Assembly: GCF_026230105.1 (NCBI RefSeq)
Contig: NC_079475.1
Location: 16,384,125-16,448,124, forward strand
DNA length: 64,000 nucleotides
Origin: Diorhabda sublineata
Taxonomy: Eukaryota > Arthropoda > Insecta > Coleoptera > Chrysomelidae
Reading direction: 5' to 3'
In this document: piece after piece, positions 1 through 14,500 of the stretch
How the letters are laid out: each line of letters begins with the position of its first letter
Numbering within the stretch: position 1 is the first letter of the stretch
Translations under genes and position numbers: made by a program
The notes under the pieces: model-generated
Told to the model about the DNA's origin: nothing
Database searches by the model: none
Seen by the model: only the letters and a program-made list of their open reading frames with translations

Positions 1-429
1 GAACTTTAGTTAGTGGACAGTTTGTACATAAATACAATAATTTTTGTAATGATGCTGCATACTGCAACCTTAAAGATCTAGTTTCATCAAGATCAGGTTT
101 AAAATTGAAAGACTTGATATAAAATACTAAAAAAAATAAATTCAAATAACTTCAAAATATAACAAAAAGTGACTTAAAATTCCTTGAAATAATTTCTCTA
201 CCTAATAATAACTAAAAGCATATTTTGTATTGAAAATTGTTACTCAGTATAATGCGAAAAAAAAAATAATCTTAAAATCAAGCAAGAATAGTACTTAACA
301 AGAATGAGTTGAAGGAATTTGAAGAGAAGAAGAAAAAGTGGTATTTTGAAATATTTCCTTGACGATCTTCACATTCATAAAGATATTTTGTTTGGGACAT
401 CCTTCTAAAAACTTAAGACTAATAATATT
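1..429. other. AT-rich DNA, nothing recognised
   Basis: This is probably intronic or intergenic sequence upstream of the first visible Gcn2 exon. No exon, repeat unit or conserved coding stretch was found on either strand. Confidence 0.5.
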
Positions 430-1024
430 CAAGTATTTTTACAGTTATGTGGACCTCCTTGAAGTCATTCATAAGAACATTGGGTTCTTTGCCAGATTAT
501 TCGAATGCTGTTCAATATCGTGGTGGTAAATTTATTGAGAAGCTACTAATCCCTCCTTTATAAGATTTAATACGGAAATCTTTCCAAGTTTTTTTTATGT
601 AGAAACCAAGTGCAAGGTGGTAAACCCTATGGAGGTACCTGTGGATATTGATCTCAAACTTCTGTAGATTGTAGTGTTCGGGAAAGACATGCCTTGGTAG
701 CTGATTTCACATATCTCTTGTATAGGCAGGACCAAATCCTGAGTCGGCTATAGGTTTGTCAATTTGTTTGGAATGTACTTTGGGTCACTATAATAATTCT
801 AAGAATTTTACACTGATACCCTTAAGGTATTTTTAAATTTGATAGGGATGTGGCACCCCACAATTATATACATAGCTCCATATGGGTTTAATTATTGTTT
901 TATAGATTAGGATTTTGATATCTATTGTCAGCTTAGATTTTGTACCTATTTGGTAAAAAGTGTACCACGTGTTCAGTTTCATGAATATTCTCATAATTAT
1001 TTCCGTATTCCTAAAGTACTTCAA
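430..1024 (-). mobile_element. Non-LTR retrotransposon remnants (Jockey/I-type RT tail)
   Basis: Read on the minus strand, 1024-833 encodes a stretch with ILIYKTIIKPIWSY, the usual segment downstream of the catalytic core in Jockey-type reverse transcriptases. Further along (about 710-635) another frame encodes NQLPRHVFPEHYNLQKF, the far C-terminal motif of non-LTR polyproteins. Stops and frame changes separate the two, so this is a decayed 3' end, or two different fragments. The second motif matches the fragment at 50180-50640 on the plus strand. It lies before the first visible Gcn2 exon, probably within a Gcn2 intron. Confidence 0.7.
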
Positions 1025-1161
1025 TTAACCTCACTTATTTTTACCTTGATAGGCTCTTGTAAATTTAAAAAATAGAATAATAAAACATCTACTGGTTTGT
1101 TTCTGTTATTTGTTTGAATCAATAAAGGCAGATGATTTTAATAACATAATACATTTTTTAG

Positions 1162-4100
1162 GTTAGAAATAAACTTGATGGTGGCTATTACGCTATAAAA
1201 AGAATTAAACTGAATCCTAAAAACCGCATTTTAAACAAAAAGATTGTGAGGGAAGTTAAATTGCTATCCAGATTAAACCACGAAAATGTAGTCCGATATT
1301 TTAATTCTTGGATTGAAACTACAACTATAAAAGATGACTTAGATACCTCATCCAGTACGATTACTACTGAAGAAAGGATACCGAAAGTGATACGGAAGGA
1401 AGAGGTATAGTCCATCAAAATATATTGTAATGAAATACAGTTGCATAATAAAAACATAAAAATATATAATTGGAATACTGCTTTAACAAAATTAATAGAA
1501 TGAGAAACTTTACAGTAATGTTAAATAAAGATGATGTATGTACATTGAATTTATTTAAACAATAAAGGAATCAGCTTAAAAGTAACACAATTATATATAA
1601 TCTACAAATTAATGTTGAATCTTATATAGTCAAATTTGTAACCTTGTAATTATATAAAAAAAGAAAAGTATGATAGCACTCTCGAGAGTATTATTAAACA
1701 ACAGATACATGGTAGATAAACACAATAAAAAATTATGATTGTTGAAAAGACTATACAAGGCGGGATAAAAAGGTTGTGTTAGTTAGGGCCAGTGGCCCTA
1801 AGATAAAAGATCCGGTACGTGTTATTGAAAGATAAATAAGGTCCTTAATATGTAGTGGGTAGTTATCAAAATAATTAAGATTCCTTAAGTGTGAGTGGTG
1901 ACCCAAAGACAAAAGATTCGTTACGAGTTATTGAAAGATAAAGTCCTTAATGTGTAGTGGGTAGTTAGTGTGAGTGGTGACCCAAAGACAAAAGATTCGT
2001 TACGAGTTATTGAAAGATAAAGTCTTTAATGCGTAGTGGGTAGTTAGTGTGAGTGGTGACCCAAATATAAAATATACGGTACGAGTAATTGAAAGATAAA
2101 TAAAGTCCTTAACGTGTTAAGAATCCTGAAGTGTGTCTGGTGTCCAAAACAAAAGGATCCGGTACGAGTTAGGAAACATATTGAAATGGGGAAGGAGACT
2201 TTGTAAATATAAACATTCATTACTTTTAGTTGTGTGTATTTTTAGCAAATTTTTGATAGAAGGTGGAAAGATAGTCACGACGGTTGACTTTCGTTCTAAC
2301 GACTTTATATCGAATTTTCTAGGCTACACCATTTAGAATAGAGCAAAACGATTTTAATTAAAAAACAAAGTGAGGATTGTATGTTAGATAATAAAACTTA
2401 TTTTTGAACATCAATTTATTCTAATAATCTCAAATTTTAACTGTATAGTACTGTAGTTGTCATTAATCGTTTTTAGTTCACTTTAAACGACAATATTGAA
2501 GCTTTAGCACCTTCTTTAAAAAATGTGGAAGTTTCGATTACCTATGATAGTAAGTCACAAGCCCAGTATATTAGTTCCTCTGATGATGAATCGAGTGATG
2601 ATGATGAAGCATGGGGTCCTAAGTAAGTAAATAAACTGTAAAAAATAAACAATACAGAATATTCTATGGAGATTTCAGTTTGATATCATTTCCAATGTAG
2701 AAGTATATCTTTTCTTCAAAGGTTTCTGAGTGACCAACTTTTAAGTCATTTTATGAGTCAGGTGGTCAAATTTGGATGTTTTCCTTTAGCAATTTTCCAT
2801 AAGTGATCACTTTGTATTATGTTAAAATCAACCCCTTCCTATTGTTTCTTATGAATCTCATTGGATCCTTTATTTTACATATTTATGTTGCTTTTTTACT
2901 TTTCTTCCAGTTGCATCAGGCCTATCTTATTTTGTTGTTTGTGTTCTTTGTTCATATCAGTTTTTAAAAACTAAATTTGATCTTATTAATTATAAGTTTG
3001 TTGTTTGAGCTTTTACATCGTATTTTAACTTACTACTGTTTGTTATATTTATTCCTAAAATTTTGAATGGTACTTGTTTCACACTCTGATCATAGCATAA
3101 AAATTTCCAGGTAACATTTCGTTATTTGTTAAAAATTTCGCTGCCCGATAATATTTTTAATCTAATTTTTTTATCTTTTTTAAAAATTGATATCAAGATG
3201 CTTTCTTTCCATTCATATAAAATGTTTTTTGAAAATACTTTGTAAGAGGGGACCTATAATTAATCTAAAATCTAACAAACTAAAAATAAAATTAGTCAGC
3301 TATATTATGCTACATGAAAATATTCAAGCACCAGTGGAATCCGAAAGGATTGTAAATATTAGTATTTTTGGGTGGACCATTACAAGCAGTTGGAAAATGG
3401 TTTTACGGTTAATCTTTTCAAGCACCATCGGGAAAGCAAAATGATTTATAGTAACTCATATATGAAATGACAGTGGAGAAAAGTAACATGGTTTTTGAAT
3501 TTAATACAACTTGCAATCATCTATCATAATTGTAAATTCAGCGTGCTATCTATGGAGAGACAATTGTAAATCACTGACAGTATACTATACCAAGGAAATA
3601 TCTGGCGATATATATTGTACTAGTACCATTAGCGCACTGCATGATATCAAAACTGAAAAACATAGTAATTTAAGAACCTTTAATCAAGGAGTCCCATAAA
3701 CGCACTCTTAACAAACGAATGGGCACTATCGCACATGTATCATCATTGGCAATTGCTATAATATTGGACCAGAGGTTCAAAAAACTTCATTTTGAAGATC
3801 CGTTGGCCTACACAAATGCCGTTAGTAAAATTAAAGATACAATTAAATTAGTCTTTCATCGGATAGTACTCTCTGGTCCATAAACTGGTCCAGCAGAATT
3901 GGAAGACTAATAAAGCAGACGAAAGTCTTTCTGATGAGTTTATTTGAGGGCTCCAGTTAGTAGATTGAAGTTATATAATTTAGTATTTCAATATTCAACA
4001 ATGGTGGCTAGCTCTTTTCTATCTGAGCGACTTTTCTCAAACACCACACAGGTTTTAACTCAGCAAAGAAGCAAACTGCAAGCGAAGAGAGTTAATAAAA

Positions 4101-5494
4101 TTTTGTTTTTGTAAAGTCTAGAAAAAAAGTATTGGGATTTATAAATAAATAAAGTTGATTTGTCTCTGCACTCAATTTATACTGAAATTAACCGCAATCG
4201 ATATTTTTTTTGTATTAACATGCCTACAGTATAGTTAGTTCCCACTTAACCTCACTTCGGTCCCTTTTTTATCTATAGTAAGCCCGACACAGGTGGAAGT
4301 AAGAGGTCGCCTACGTTCGATCAAAGATATGACAAAAGAAGAAAACTTTGCCATAAAAAGGTTGGATAAATAAAATATAACCGATATGAAAAACTATAAT
4401 TATATTAAAATGTTATAAATACAGATCCCTGTACCTCTGGAGCTGGAATTTAAATTTCCACATACTGTTAATAAAGCTGACTAATTTCTTTTTCAGACTT
4501 TTAATCTATTGTAAGGTTATTCAAGAAGCTTTTACGTTTTTTTATTTTTTCTATGAGGATGGCTCAAATTTGGGGTTGAAAACATTTTAGTTCTAATTTT
4601 CTATTCGATGTGTTGGTTAGTGATAAGCTATACATTTTTTCAAAATATCCCATTTCAATTTTTTTCACCGGCTTTCATTTACTATCATAGTGTAAATAAA
4701 TTTTTTTAATATTCGAATTGCTTAAATATTTTTTTATGCTTCTAGTTACGGAGATTCTGAATCTGACAGTATAGAATTTGAACAAGGATCTGATCAGGGA
4801 GAGCAACATTCGTCGATTTCTGTGTCGCCCCAAAAACGGTGTGATTCTCCTGATGGTCCAGCTGAAAATACTAAGAAAATAGATTGCATGTACATCCAAA
4901 TGGAGTTTTGTGAAAAAAGTACTTTGAGGACAGCCATTGATGACAATCTATATTTAGACGAAGATAGAATGTGGCGATTATTTAGGGAAATCGTTGAGGG
5001 TAACAATCATATTTATATTCACCTGTATTATAGCGCAACTATCGAAATAGATAGGTTATTGAGTAAGGTAATCGGTAATCTACAGTCGATCTAATTGATC
5101 TTCACGATGACGTTAATAAAGTAGATTCCAAATTCATTCTATGCCTTCTACTCTCAGTAGTAGTGGGAGAGCTATAGCCGTAATTTCACAATAATCGGTA
5201 ATATAGCATTTCTCCATCGTAAAACATTCATTTGGTGTCGTTCGTTACATCATCAAGCAGGCTGACACCCTAGTGGATACAGGGGATAGTTCCAAGGGGT
5301 AAAAGTGGTCAATTTTTCGGGAAAAATAAACGATCGGTAATATTCCTGAAAATTTGTCAAATATCTCACCTAGAATGTTGACGTCGTATAAGGGCTTTCG
5401 TACATCGGTACCATTCGATCGATTTTGACTTATGTGGTCTCAGTTTGCTTGTTTTTTTTTTATATTTATATAAACAAGGCTTCGATATATCCAT

Positions 5495-5567
<73 letters not shown>

Positions 5568-8500
5568 CAAATGTATGAACAAAAATAACAACAAGAAATA
5601 TAATTAAAAACATCTACTGTATATCCATATATATTCACCTTGGGTCCCACTAATTGGCATGTGCTCCAATGCTTTGAAGCAAGCGACGGTCGTTATAAAC
5701 ATGGCCGATAAGCCCACGTGCGTTTACAATTTAATTGTAGCAATGCAGAAGAAGTAATAAAATTATTCCATAATCAAACATTTATTGAAGAGATAACTCC
5801 AGCCTAAGCAGACTATAGACCATGTGGTCATTTTTTTGTCACGTGTCCTTCAATTATTTCGTAGATTGTTTGTCAGATAATCCTCCACCACTTGGGTAAA
5901 ATAGTCTGGGATCCCGAAGTAGTCTTTAAGCGCCTTTGGGATGTCTACTCACCTTGAAGGCTTTCCGTATCTCTAGTCTTGCTAGCAATTAGATTTGTCC
6001 AGTTACAAAAAGGTGCAGACAACCTTCTCGATTACTTCGATTGTTTAACGACTTTTTCTGAAGCCGCATTGCAGGTCTGAAATCGATATTAAAATAATTA
6101 AACTTGATAATCAAAAATTCACTATTTGTCAAGAGGATCGTTCATTTTTTGTGACTAGTTTGCTTGCTATGTTCGACACTGATCATTTTATTAAATTTCA
6201 GGTCTAGAAGTATATTTAAAAATATCTGAAGATCAGATTAACTATTCATTATATATTCTAGGTCTTGCTTATATTCATCAACAAGGAATGATTCATCGAG
6301 ATCTAAAACCTGTAAATATTTTCTTGGATTATGAAGATCATGTTAAAATCGGTGATTTCGGGCTTGCTACTACTAGCATAAAATCAAAACATGCTGACTA
6401 TACCATGAATCAAAGTTTAATCGAAACTGACAAGGAAGATACAGTTGATGAAAGTAAAACCGGTTTGGTTGGAACAGCACTATACGTAGCACCAGAAATT
6501 AACGAATCCTCAAAGGTTGTTTATAATCAGAAAGTCGACATATATAGTTTGGGTGAGTAATATCAGATTAGTTACATAATTGTATTTTAGGGATCATTGG
6601 CAAATAAAATCGATATTAAAAGTTGCATGACTTTTCTTTTTTTGTTTTAGGTATAATATTGTTAGAAATGTGTTATAGACCATTAAATACATCGATGGAA
6701 AGGATCAAAATCCTGACTAAATTGAGAACGAAAGAAATAGTTTTTCCCCCAGATTTTATCGAAAAGAATAGTGAAAAGAAAATATTGTTAATTCGGTACG
6801 TAATTTGTTCATCGCCACAGATATCTATGATTCTTTAATTTTGTAACGCAGAAGTGACTTAACTTTTTTTATTTGTTGATGGTGTAACATGAAATTCGAC
6901 TTGTTACGTTTTTCTTTTAACAAGTTGAATATTTCTTTGTTCAGGTATTGTTACTCAGTACTTACTTCGAGTTTTTGAAGAAATTAATTTGTTATCGACC
7001 TCACTCCATTCGAGAAATTCAATAAAACATTGGAACGTGTTCTAAATCGTCCTCTACTCAGCTACACTCAAGTGTTTACATCAAAGTAAATTTTAGTTGT
7101 GGTGATATTATTCTTTATAATCGCTGGTAAGTTTTTCAAATATCTTTTTAACTTTTCTTTTTTATTATAGTGCTCACAAAAATTCCAGTTATGTTCATTA
7201 ATTTCCTTTTGTTTTTAACTAATTCTGTATAATAGTTTCCGTGTTACATCGTATTTTTTCATTTGGGGAAGAGAACGAGTAAGTAGAACAGATTTGAATA
7301 AAAAGAAACTTAAGATGTAACATAAAAAAACTGAATTTATATATATTTTTTTTAAATATAATTCAACAGGAATCTGTCGTTCTTCTAGGTCTATTTTTGT
7401 TATAATTGTGGTGCTTCAAGCACTACAAAACAAAATTGTGGTTCTTGTATTTCAAAAAACGAGGTTCTGACTGGTCCTGCAAATGTCACGACAGTTGCCA
7501 GTAATTCGCAAACTACACCCGAAGTAAAATCAGAAAATCCAAAACGAAAGTCAAGCAAACAAGTCAAAATTAATTCCAAATTTTTCACATTCGGCTATTG
7601 AATGACAAACTTATTTAAGTTTTGTCAGAGATTTTTTATCTTCCGTATCTTATTATTGTTCTGTTCCCGAAATAAATAGAAAATACGAATTTACAGGGAA
7701 ACTATTATACAGAATTTGCTTAAAAGAAAAGGAAATAAATAAAGATAACTGAAATTTTTGTGAGCACTATAGCAAAAAAACAAAGTTAGAAAGATATTTG
7801 AGAAACTTATCAGCGGATATAAAGAATCACAAATTTATTAAATTTAAAATTTACTTTGATAACGTAATAATTAAATTGGAGGACAATATGAATAAAATTT
7901 TTCAATTTTTTTAGGTGGTTACTCGAGCACGACGTTTCTAAACGACCAACATCTCAAGAACTTCTTCAGTCTGAACATATTCCTCCACCAGTATTAGAGG
8001 AATGTGAACTTCGTGAACTGGTTCGACACACCTTGAATAATCCTCAGTTAAAAGGCTATAAATATCTAATAGCTTCCTGTTTTAAACAGTCCCTAACTTC
8101 AGTTCAAGATCTTACTTACGATAAAGATCCGTCTGCACAAAATCTAGCAAAACCATTACTTTTGCAAGAATTTGTTAAGGAAGTGTGCATAAAGGTGAAC
8201 AATGATGATTTTTCTATATATTTATAACTTAGATTTCACATAAGTATTGCTAAGATTAAAAAAGTTCGAATATTGCTAATCAAATCATCTAGAAAGCACA
8301 TAACATCTGAGATGCTTAACAAGAATGCGACCAAAAGGTTTGCACGTATTTAATTTTTCATCAGGAATGTATATCATGATAGCAGTGCTTCCAAATATTA
8401 ATTATTGATTCGCAGAGTCTGCAGTTTTAGTCCTTTGTCATGTCCATCCTCTTAAAGGGGTATTTAACCTAGCCTATTATTAGTTATTATGACTTCTATT

Positions 8501-11500
8501 ATAATCCAATTCATTTAAGAGGGGATCTCACGTCAAAAATATGTAAAACCATGGCTCTTTATACAACATCTGAAGAAAGTCTAACACCTTTCAATGAAAC
8601 ATATGGTAAAAGTTTTTTTTCCATATATTGCACATATATTGCTGAAAATAGAGTTACTGATTATTACAAATATGGAAGGGATCCAGTATTTGATAGAGTT
8701 ATATGAAGCCTTGTTACATTAAATTATCATAATTTACCAAAATGCCGTCTCTTTCCAACTATTCCGCCCCTCTTTGTGCTAGGCTCTAGTAGGACGTTTA
8801 CCGAATATGCAAATGGACTTGTTGAGAGTTGATCTTGAAACTACGATTGCCAAACTTTTATTTAAAAATAATATGTCCTTTAATAAACCGCACACTTACA
8901 CAGCTCACAACTAACCATTTACTGTGAACCGGAAACCCTACTAAAACTACCTACCTGATGATTATAGAAAAAGTATTTCGAATTATGTATAATACTCTAT
9001 TTATGTTCATTATTTTCTCAGTATTATTCAATTTAGTAACAGGTTTTATTTAGGAGTTCCAAGGGATTATTTTTCTGTGTAATATTGTTTATTGTTGTTG
9101 TTTATCTATACTGAACAAGTTGTTTGCTATTAAGTTCGCAGTAGGGTGTCTTATCTTATATCTTTTTGTAAAGATTTTCGCTATTTGATAACCGGAATCA
9201 TAGTAGTATTTTTATCAAATACTAAAGAACTCTTATACTTATATTAATCATTTGTCACTTTTTAAACAGATATTCAAACAACACGGAGGTCAGAATCTAA
9301 CAACACCTCTTCTAATGCCTAAAAATAAATTTAACGAAAACCTAGATTCCTATGTCAAACTAATGACACATTTTGGAGGCATTGTGTCGCTGCCACATGA
9401 TCTTAGGTATGGAAACATTCTTAACGTTCAGTCAAATACATTTTTTTTCAAATGATTTATTTCAGAGTGCCTTTAGCAAGATATATAGCATGGAATGGTA
9501 TTACAAACTTGAGACGTTATTCAATTGAAAGAGTTTATAGAGAAAAGAAGGTTTATGGTTTTCAACCCAGGGAGTTGTATGAATGCGCTTTTGATATAGT
9601 TAGTCCAATGCCTGGTTAGTAAACTCATGTCTTTTTACCTGTGCTGTGCTGTTATTAAAATGTGAAATATATAAAAAATGGAATCTAAGAATATTTATTA
9701 TGTTACAGGGTTGCTTATGTCGGATGCCGAAATTTTGTATATAGTGTACGAGATTTTAAATGAACTACCAGGAATTAAAAACAAGAATGTTGTGATTCGC
9801 CTTAACCATAATTTGTTGTTACAAGCTATACTCTTACATTGTGGGATTAAAGATGGTTATCAAGAAATTTATAACATGGTGTGGGAATTCAAAGTAAGGT
9901 GTAAATCTTATTCATATGTTACGAACTTCTATGAGTCGATATTTGTTGTAAGAATTATTTTCACAAAGGTACAGGGTACACGATTCTCTAATTTCCGTAT
10001 CGACACTGTTTAGGAAAGATCCTATATATTAACTTGTAAATAACCATTGAATACTTGCAACAATGTAAGAACAAGAGAAGTTAACAAGAATTGAAATTAT
10101 GTACGATTCACTACATAAATTAAGGCCTAAGAGTCAAAAATAAATATCGTGAGCAAAAAAATCGACACCCTTCCAACAGTCCAACCATTTGTTATGATCG
10201 GTAACCACCCTTTTTATGCTTGTTTACAATAGTTCTAATTTGGGGTAACTGATTCTTATAAAAGTTTATCTATCTGACCCACCACTATTAGTTAGCCATC
10301 AAACGTCGATTGATACACATTTCCGTTGACAACAAACAAAAATTCTACCTAAAAATGGATACAAGTGATAAAACTGTACAAACGTACACTTTATTGCGAA
10401 GAGTCTGCTGTTTGCAGAGTTTACCGTCGTTACCAAGAAACTGTTAACTTTCATCGAAGACGCGGATCCTGAAAAAAAAGTGCTCATCCGAGAGAGATGA
10501 CCGATTCTTTTAAGCACATTTCTGGCCCTCATTGTTATTCAAAAAACCCAGCAAGAAGTGAGAGAAAAACGAGTGGCTCTGAGTGGCTGGACAGTAGATA
10601 GAAAATTTAAGGCAGCTAACGTTGAGCCAAAAAGGCCAGTTACTGAGTCCAAATAAGCCCCAGGCCACAATGGGGATCCGTTATCTTCTCAGACGAAAGC
10701 AGTGCGCCTACATGGCGGCTATAGAAGAGGACGAGTTTACAGAAGGCCTGGAGAAAAATGTGGAAACACTATTTCATTTAATTTCTTTTTATTTTCTCAA
10801 CTGTTAATTATAAATCCTTTTCGCTGTTTAAGATTCCTTTTCGTTTGATAGTTTTTCTTTCACAAAAAAATAACTCAATATCAACATAGACTTATGGCTT
10901 TGAGTTGCGAAAATAAGAAAAATAAAAGATGTTACAGATTTTTTTGCTAGAAACTTTAGACCGCGAGTAGATTTTTTTGCTGACGATTGTACGTATATTA
11001 GAAAATAAAGTTGAATAAATATATCCAGTATGTATTTACATATTGAAAGAAGCCTGAAATAGTTTTTTGCTTTCCGCAAATAATACGTCAATTCTGTCTT
11101 TTAAACCTCTTTTAGCAGGTCTGCTAAAAATTGATCAGTTTTTCTTTTAAATCAAGATCTTTACTTTTCAGAAACTAATTCAAGTGGATAAAATCTTGAT
11201 GATCATGCACTTTCGATAACCAGAAATCATAATTTTTATCGCATAATTGTGCAAATTTTACGAGTAACTGTCGCTGCGCTTCCTAAAATATTATCTGCCT
11301 CTATTGAAAGGAGTCAAGCCAACTTTTTAATTCTTCACTATCGAAAACAAATAAATTTTCTTAGACTCCCGCTTACGTCATCTCCCGTAGACCCCTGGAC
11401 CACTTTGGGAATCACGGGTCTGAAGGGTGATGTAAAAAATAGGCTTTTCAATGCAATACACTTTTACTACGATTTAATTCACTAAAATGCAGTCTTATGT

Positions 11501-14500
11501 ATTAGACTTAGCACAAATTAACTGAACTATTAATTATCTCGAGAAGTGAGTTACAGACTTGATATGTTTCTTCCCACTGCTATTAGTTCTCCCAGTGGGA
11601 CTACCCAATGATAGTATCGGATCATCTGCTATTTCATTTTCTTCACGTTCTGTGTGTCTTGGGACTCATTGAAGGGCAATACTAAATATAAATTTATATA
11701 ATCATTTTCTACATAGTATAATGATTCAATAGCTTAGAGGTGAAGTCGTCGACTTCCAACATTGGTTAATTTCCCAATGGGAAAACGAAAATTTCAAAAT
11801 TACTTCTTTAGGTAGCACCTGTTCTAACAATTATAATGATTTTTTTATACCTGAGAAGTGTATAGAATTGTTATATTTAAAAATGATGCCAATTTTTTAT
11901 TATAAGTGGGTTAGGGCAGAAGAAAATGGGTCAGCACTTGTATAGGATAGTCAAGTTTTAATTTACCTTCAGTCCTCAAAGTTTAAACTGTAAAATTGTT
12001 TGAATATTATTACAAGTAAAATGATTTTTCAGGAAGGCAAAATTTCCAAAAATGATTTGTGGGCTCATTTTATCGGACTGGAATTATCAGATAACACGAT
12101 ACATATATTAATTAATTACTTTAATTCGGAATTAGACATTTCAAGAGTTGCAAATCAATTTCAAAACATAACGAAGAAGAAATCTGGAGAGGCGGGCCGA
12201 TTAGCCAGACAAGCATTGCAGGAACTAAAAGATATAAGTCTGTTTGCAGAGGCATTTGGTGTAAAGGTAAGTATACATGGTAAAAAAAGTATAAATTCTT
12301 TATATCGGTTACAGTACATGATCAGAATAATCCCGAAACACCTCAAACTTAAAATATAAATTGACAATGCTCTAATATGAAAGCGTGTCTTACATTTGTC
12401 TCCTTTCTAAATACAGGTACAATACCTAATTTTTTAAATAGTATAAGTAATTACAAAAATTAACATAAATGTGATTAATGAAATAGATTAGGTTAGGATA
12501 TTCATACTGAACACACTGTTTACACCATCACTACACCAACACTCACAATTACACTGTTTGTCTGCCTCTGTTTCGATAACCAAATTATCGTCTTCAGAGA
12601 CTTAGGATAAATCAAAACCTAATTACTAGACTTACGTGTTTTATACTAAATTTTCCCACCAATAAATCTTCTCCCGTGAAAATTAATTCCAGCGGGAGGA
12701 CCTCCTTGGCGAAAATCTTCCCATTTGTTCCTTGACTACTAAACTATATAGTAGGCTGTAAGGAATTGGCCCTTTGTCCTTATCTAAGCTACTCTTACAT
12801 TTAACAATTAGCAATGCTTTCAAATTCATCCGAAATTTTTTTTCGATTTCACATTGTTAAAATTTATGTTATGACTGGCAGCGCGTTCGACAATACAACG
12901 TGCCCTTTAAACCGGACAATAATGAATCTCTTAGTCTACCCAATATATTTCCTGTCACAGTCACCACAACTAATTTCATGTATAACACTCTTTTCGAAAT
13001 TTGGTATTTTATCCTTAGGATTGTCCAACATTTGTTTCAATGTTTTAACGTTTTAAAAATAGATTTTGTTGAATCTCTCTGTTGCCTGTAACTCTGAGAA
13101 GATGAACTATTGTGATATTTTTCTTATTTATTCATATGATTTCGTGGGGATAATTAATAAACACTGTCTATCACGTTCTTAATTTGTTTAAATACACGAC
13201 ACTTAACTAACCTGAATAATTTATTTAAAATTTTCGATTACTTTGCTAATTCGTTCTGTACAGTTTTTTATTATAGATTAAACAAAACTTCCCTACACAA
13301 ACTCCTTATATATCCCAATAAAAACTTCTAAAAAAATAAAGTAACAAAACAAATAAATAAACCTTCCTAGAAATTATTCAAAAGAAACAATGTAAATAAA
13401 CCGCTTGCTGTACATTGGAAAAGTCATTTTAGGGGGTAAATGTTTCGTTATGTAGTCATTAAGGAATGGGCACATTCCGTTAGGTTCCTTCTGTCTTTGC
13501 CCTTCGTATTAAGAATAAAAATGACTAGTATTTTCCTTAAAAACGACATAAAATTTAAAAAGAAGATCCATGAAATCACATTGTATCTCAAATGAAATAG
13601 AGAATTTTACACCGACTACTTATTTTTGTCCTAATTGCCAAAACTTTGGAAATTTTCAAAATGAAAAAAAATTGAAACACCCGGTACAGCTGTTTTATTT
13701 TTAGTATGAAATGGTAGTTTGTCCGAGTTTAGTATACAACGTTCAACAATACTCAGGATTAATCTTCCAATTTGCGTGTGAAATTAAAAAAAGACACAAA
13801 CACAGATCCATGGAAGTATTAGCTGCAGGAGGCAGATACGATTATATGATTTCCTGGTATAGATCTATAATGGAACAAGCAAGTGTTTCTAGTAAAAGTG
13901 TTCAACAAGCGGCTGTCGGTGTTTCTATATCTTTGGATAAATTAGTACAGGCACTACAAAAAGAACAAACTGATGGAACGCCCAAACTATCAAGTTTCGA
14001 TGTGTTAGTTTGTTCCGCTGGAAGCAAACAAACAATTAAAGAAAATATTAAGGTAAGGTGATGATTTAAATATCACATTTGATATAATGATGCGAAATTT
14101 TTTAATTATTTTTCTGTGATTACTTTTAGTAATTCCTTCATTTCAATGCGATTATCTATTTAAAACTAAAACTGAGTTTACACAAATCATTTATATACCT
14201 AAATAGAATTCTACAAAGTTCTAGAACAAAAAGAAATAAAAAAATAGACTTTCTTGAAAATTATTTGAATTCACCGAATTTGTCAAATTCCATAGTAGCT
14301 GAATAAGGCCGGCTTATAGAACCATTTTTCGAACTTCTTCTTAACAATAATTAACACTTATATCTGTTTATTATCCAGTGACAATCTAAGTAAGCACGTT
14401 GTTAATGTACCCGGGTGGTTGTTATTTTAATTTAAAAAAAATATTTATTCCCTCACTATTAGATAATTCATTAACAATGCTAGAAAAATTTAAATTATAT

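Noticed and set aside
4675..5006. Overlapping minus-strand open frames
   Set aside because: They are antisense to the Gcn2 hinge exon 4746-4999.
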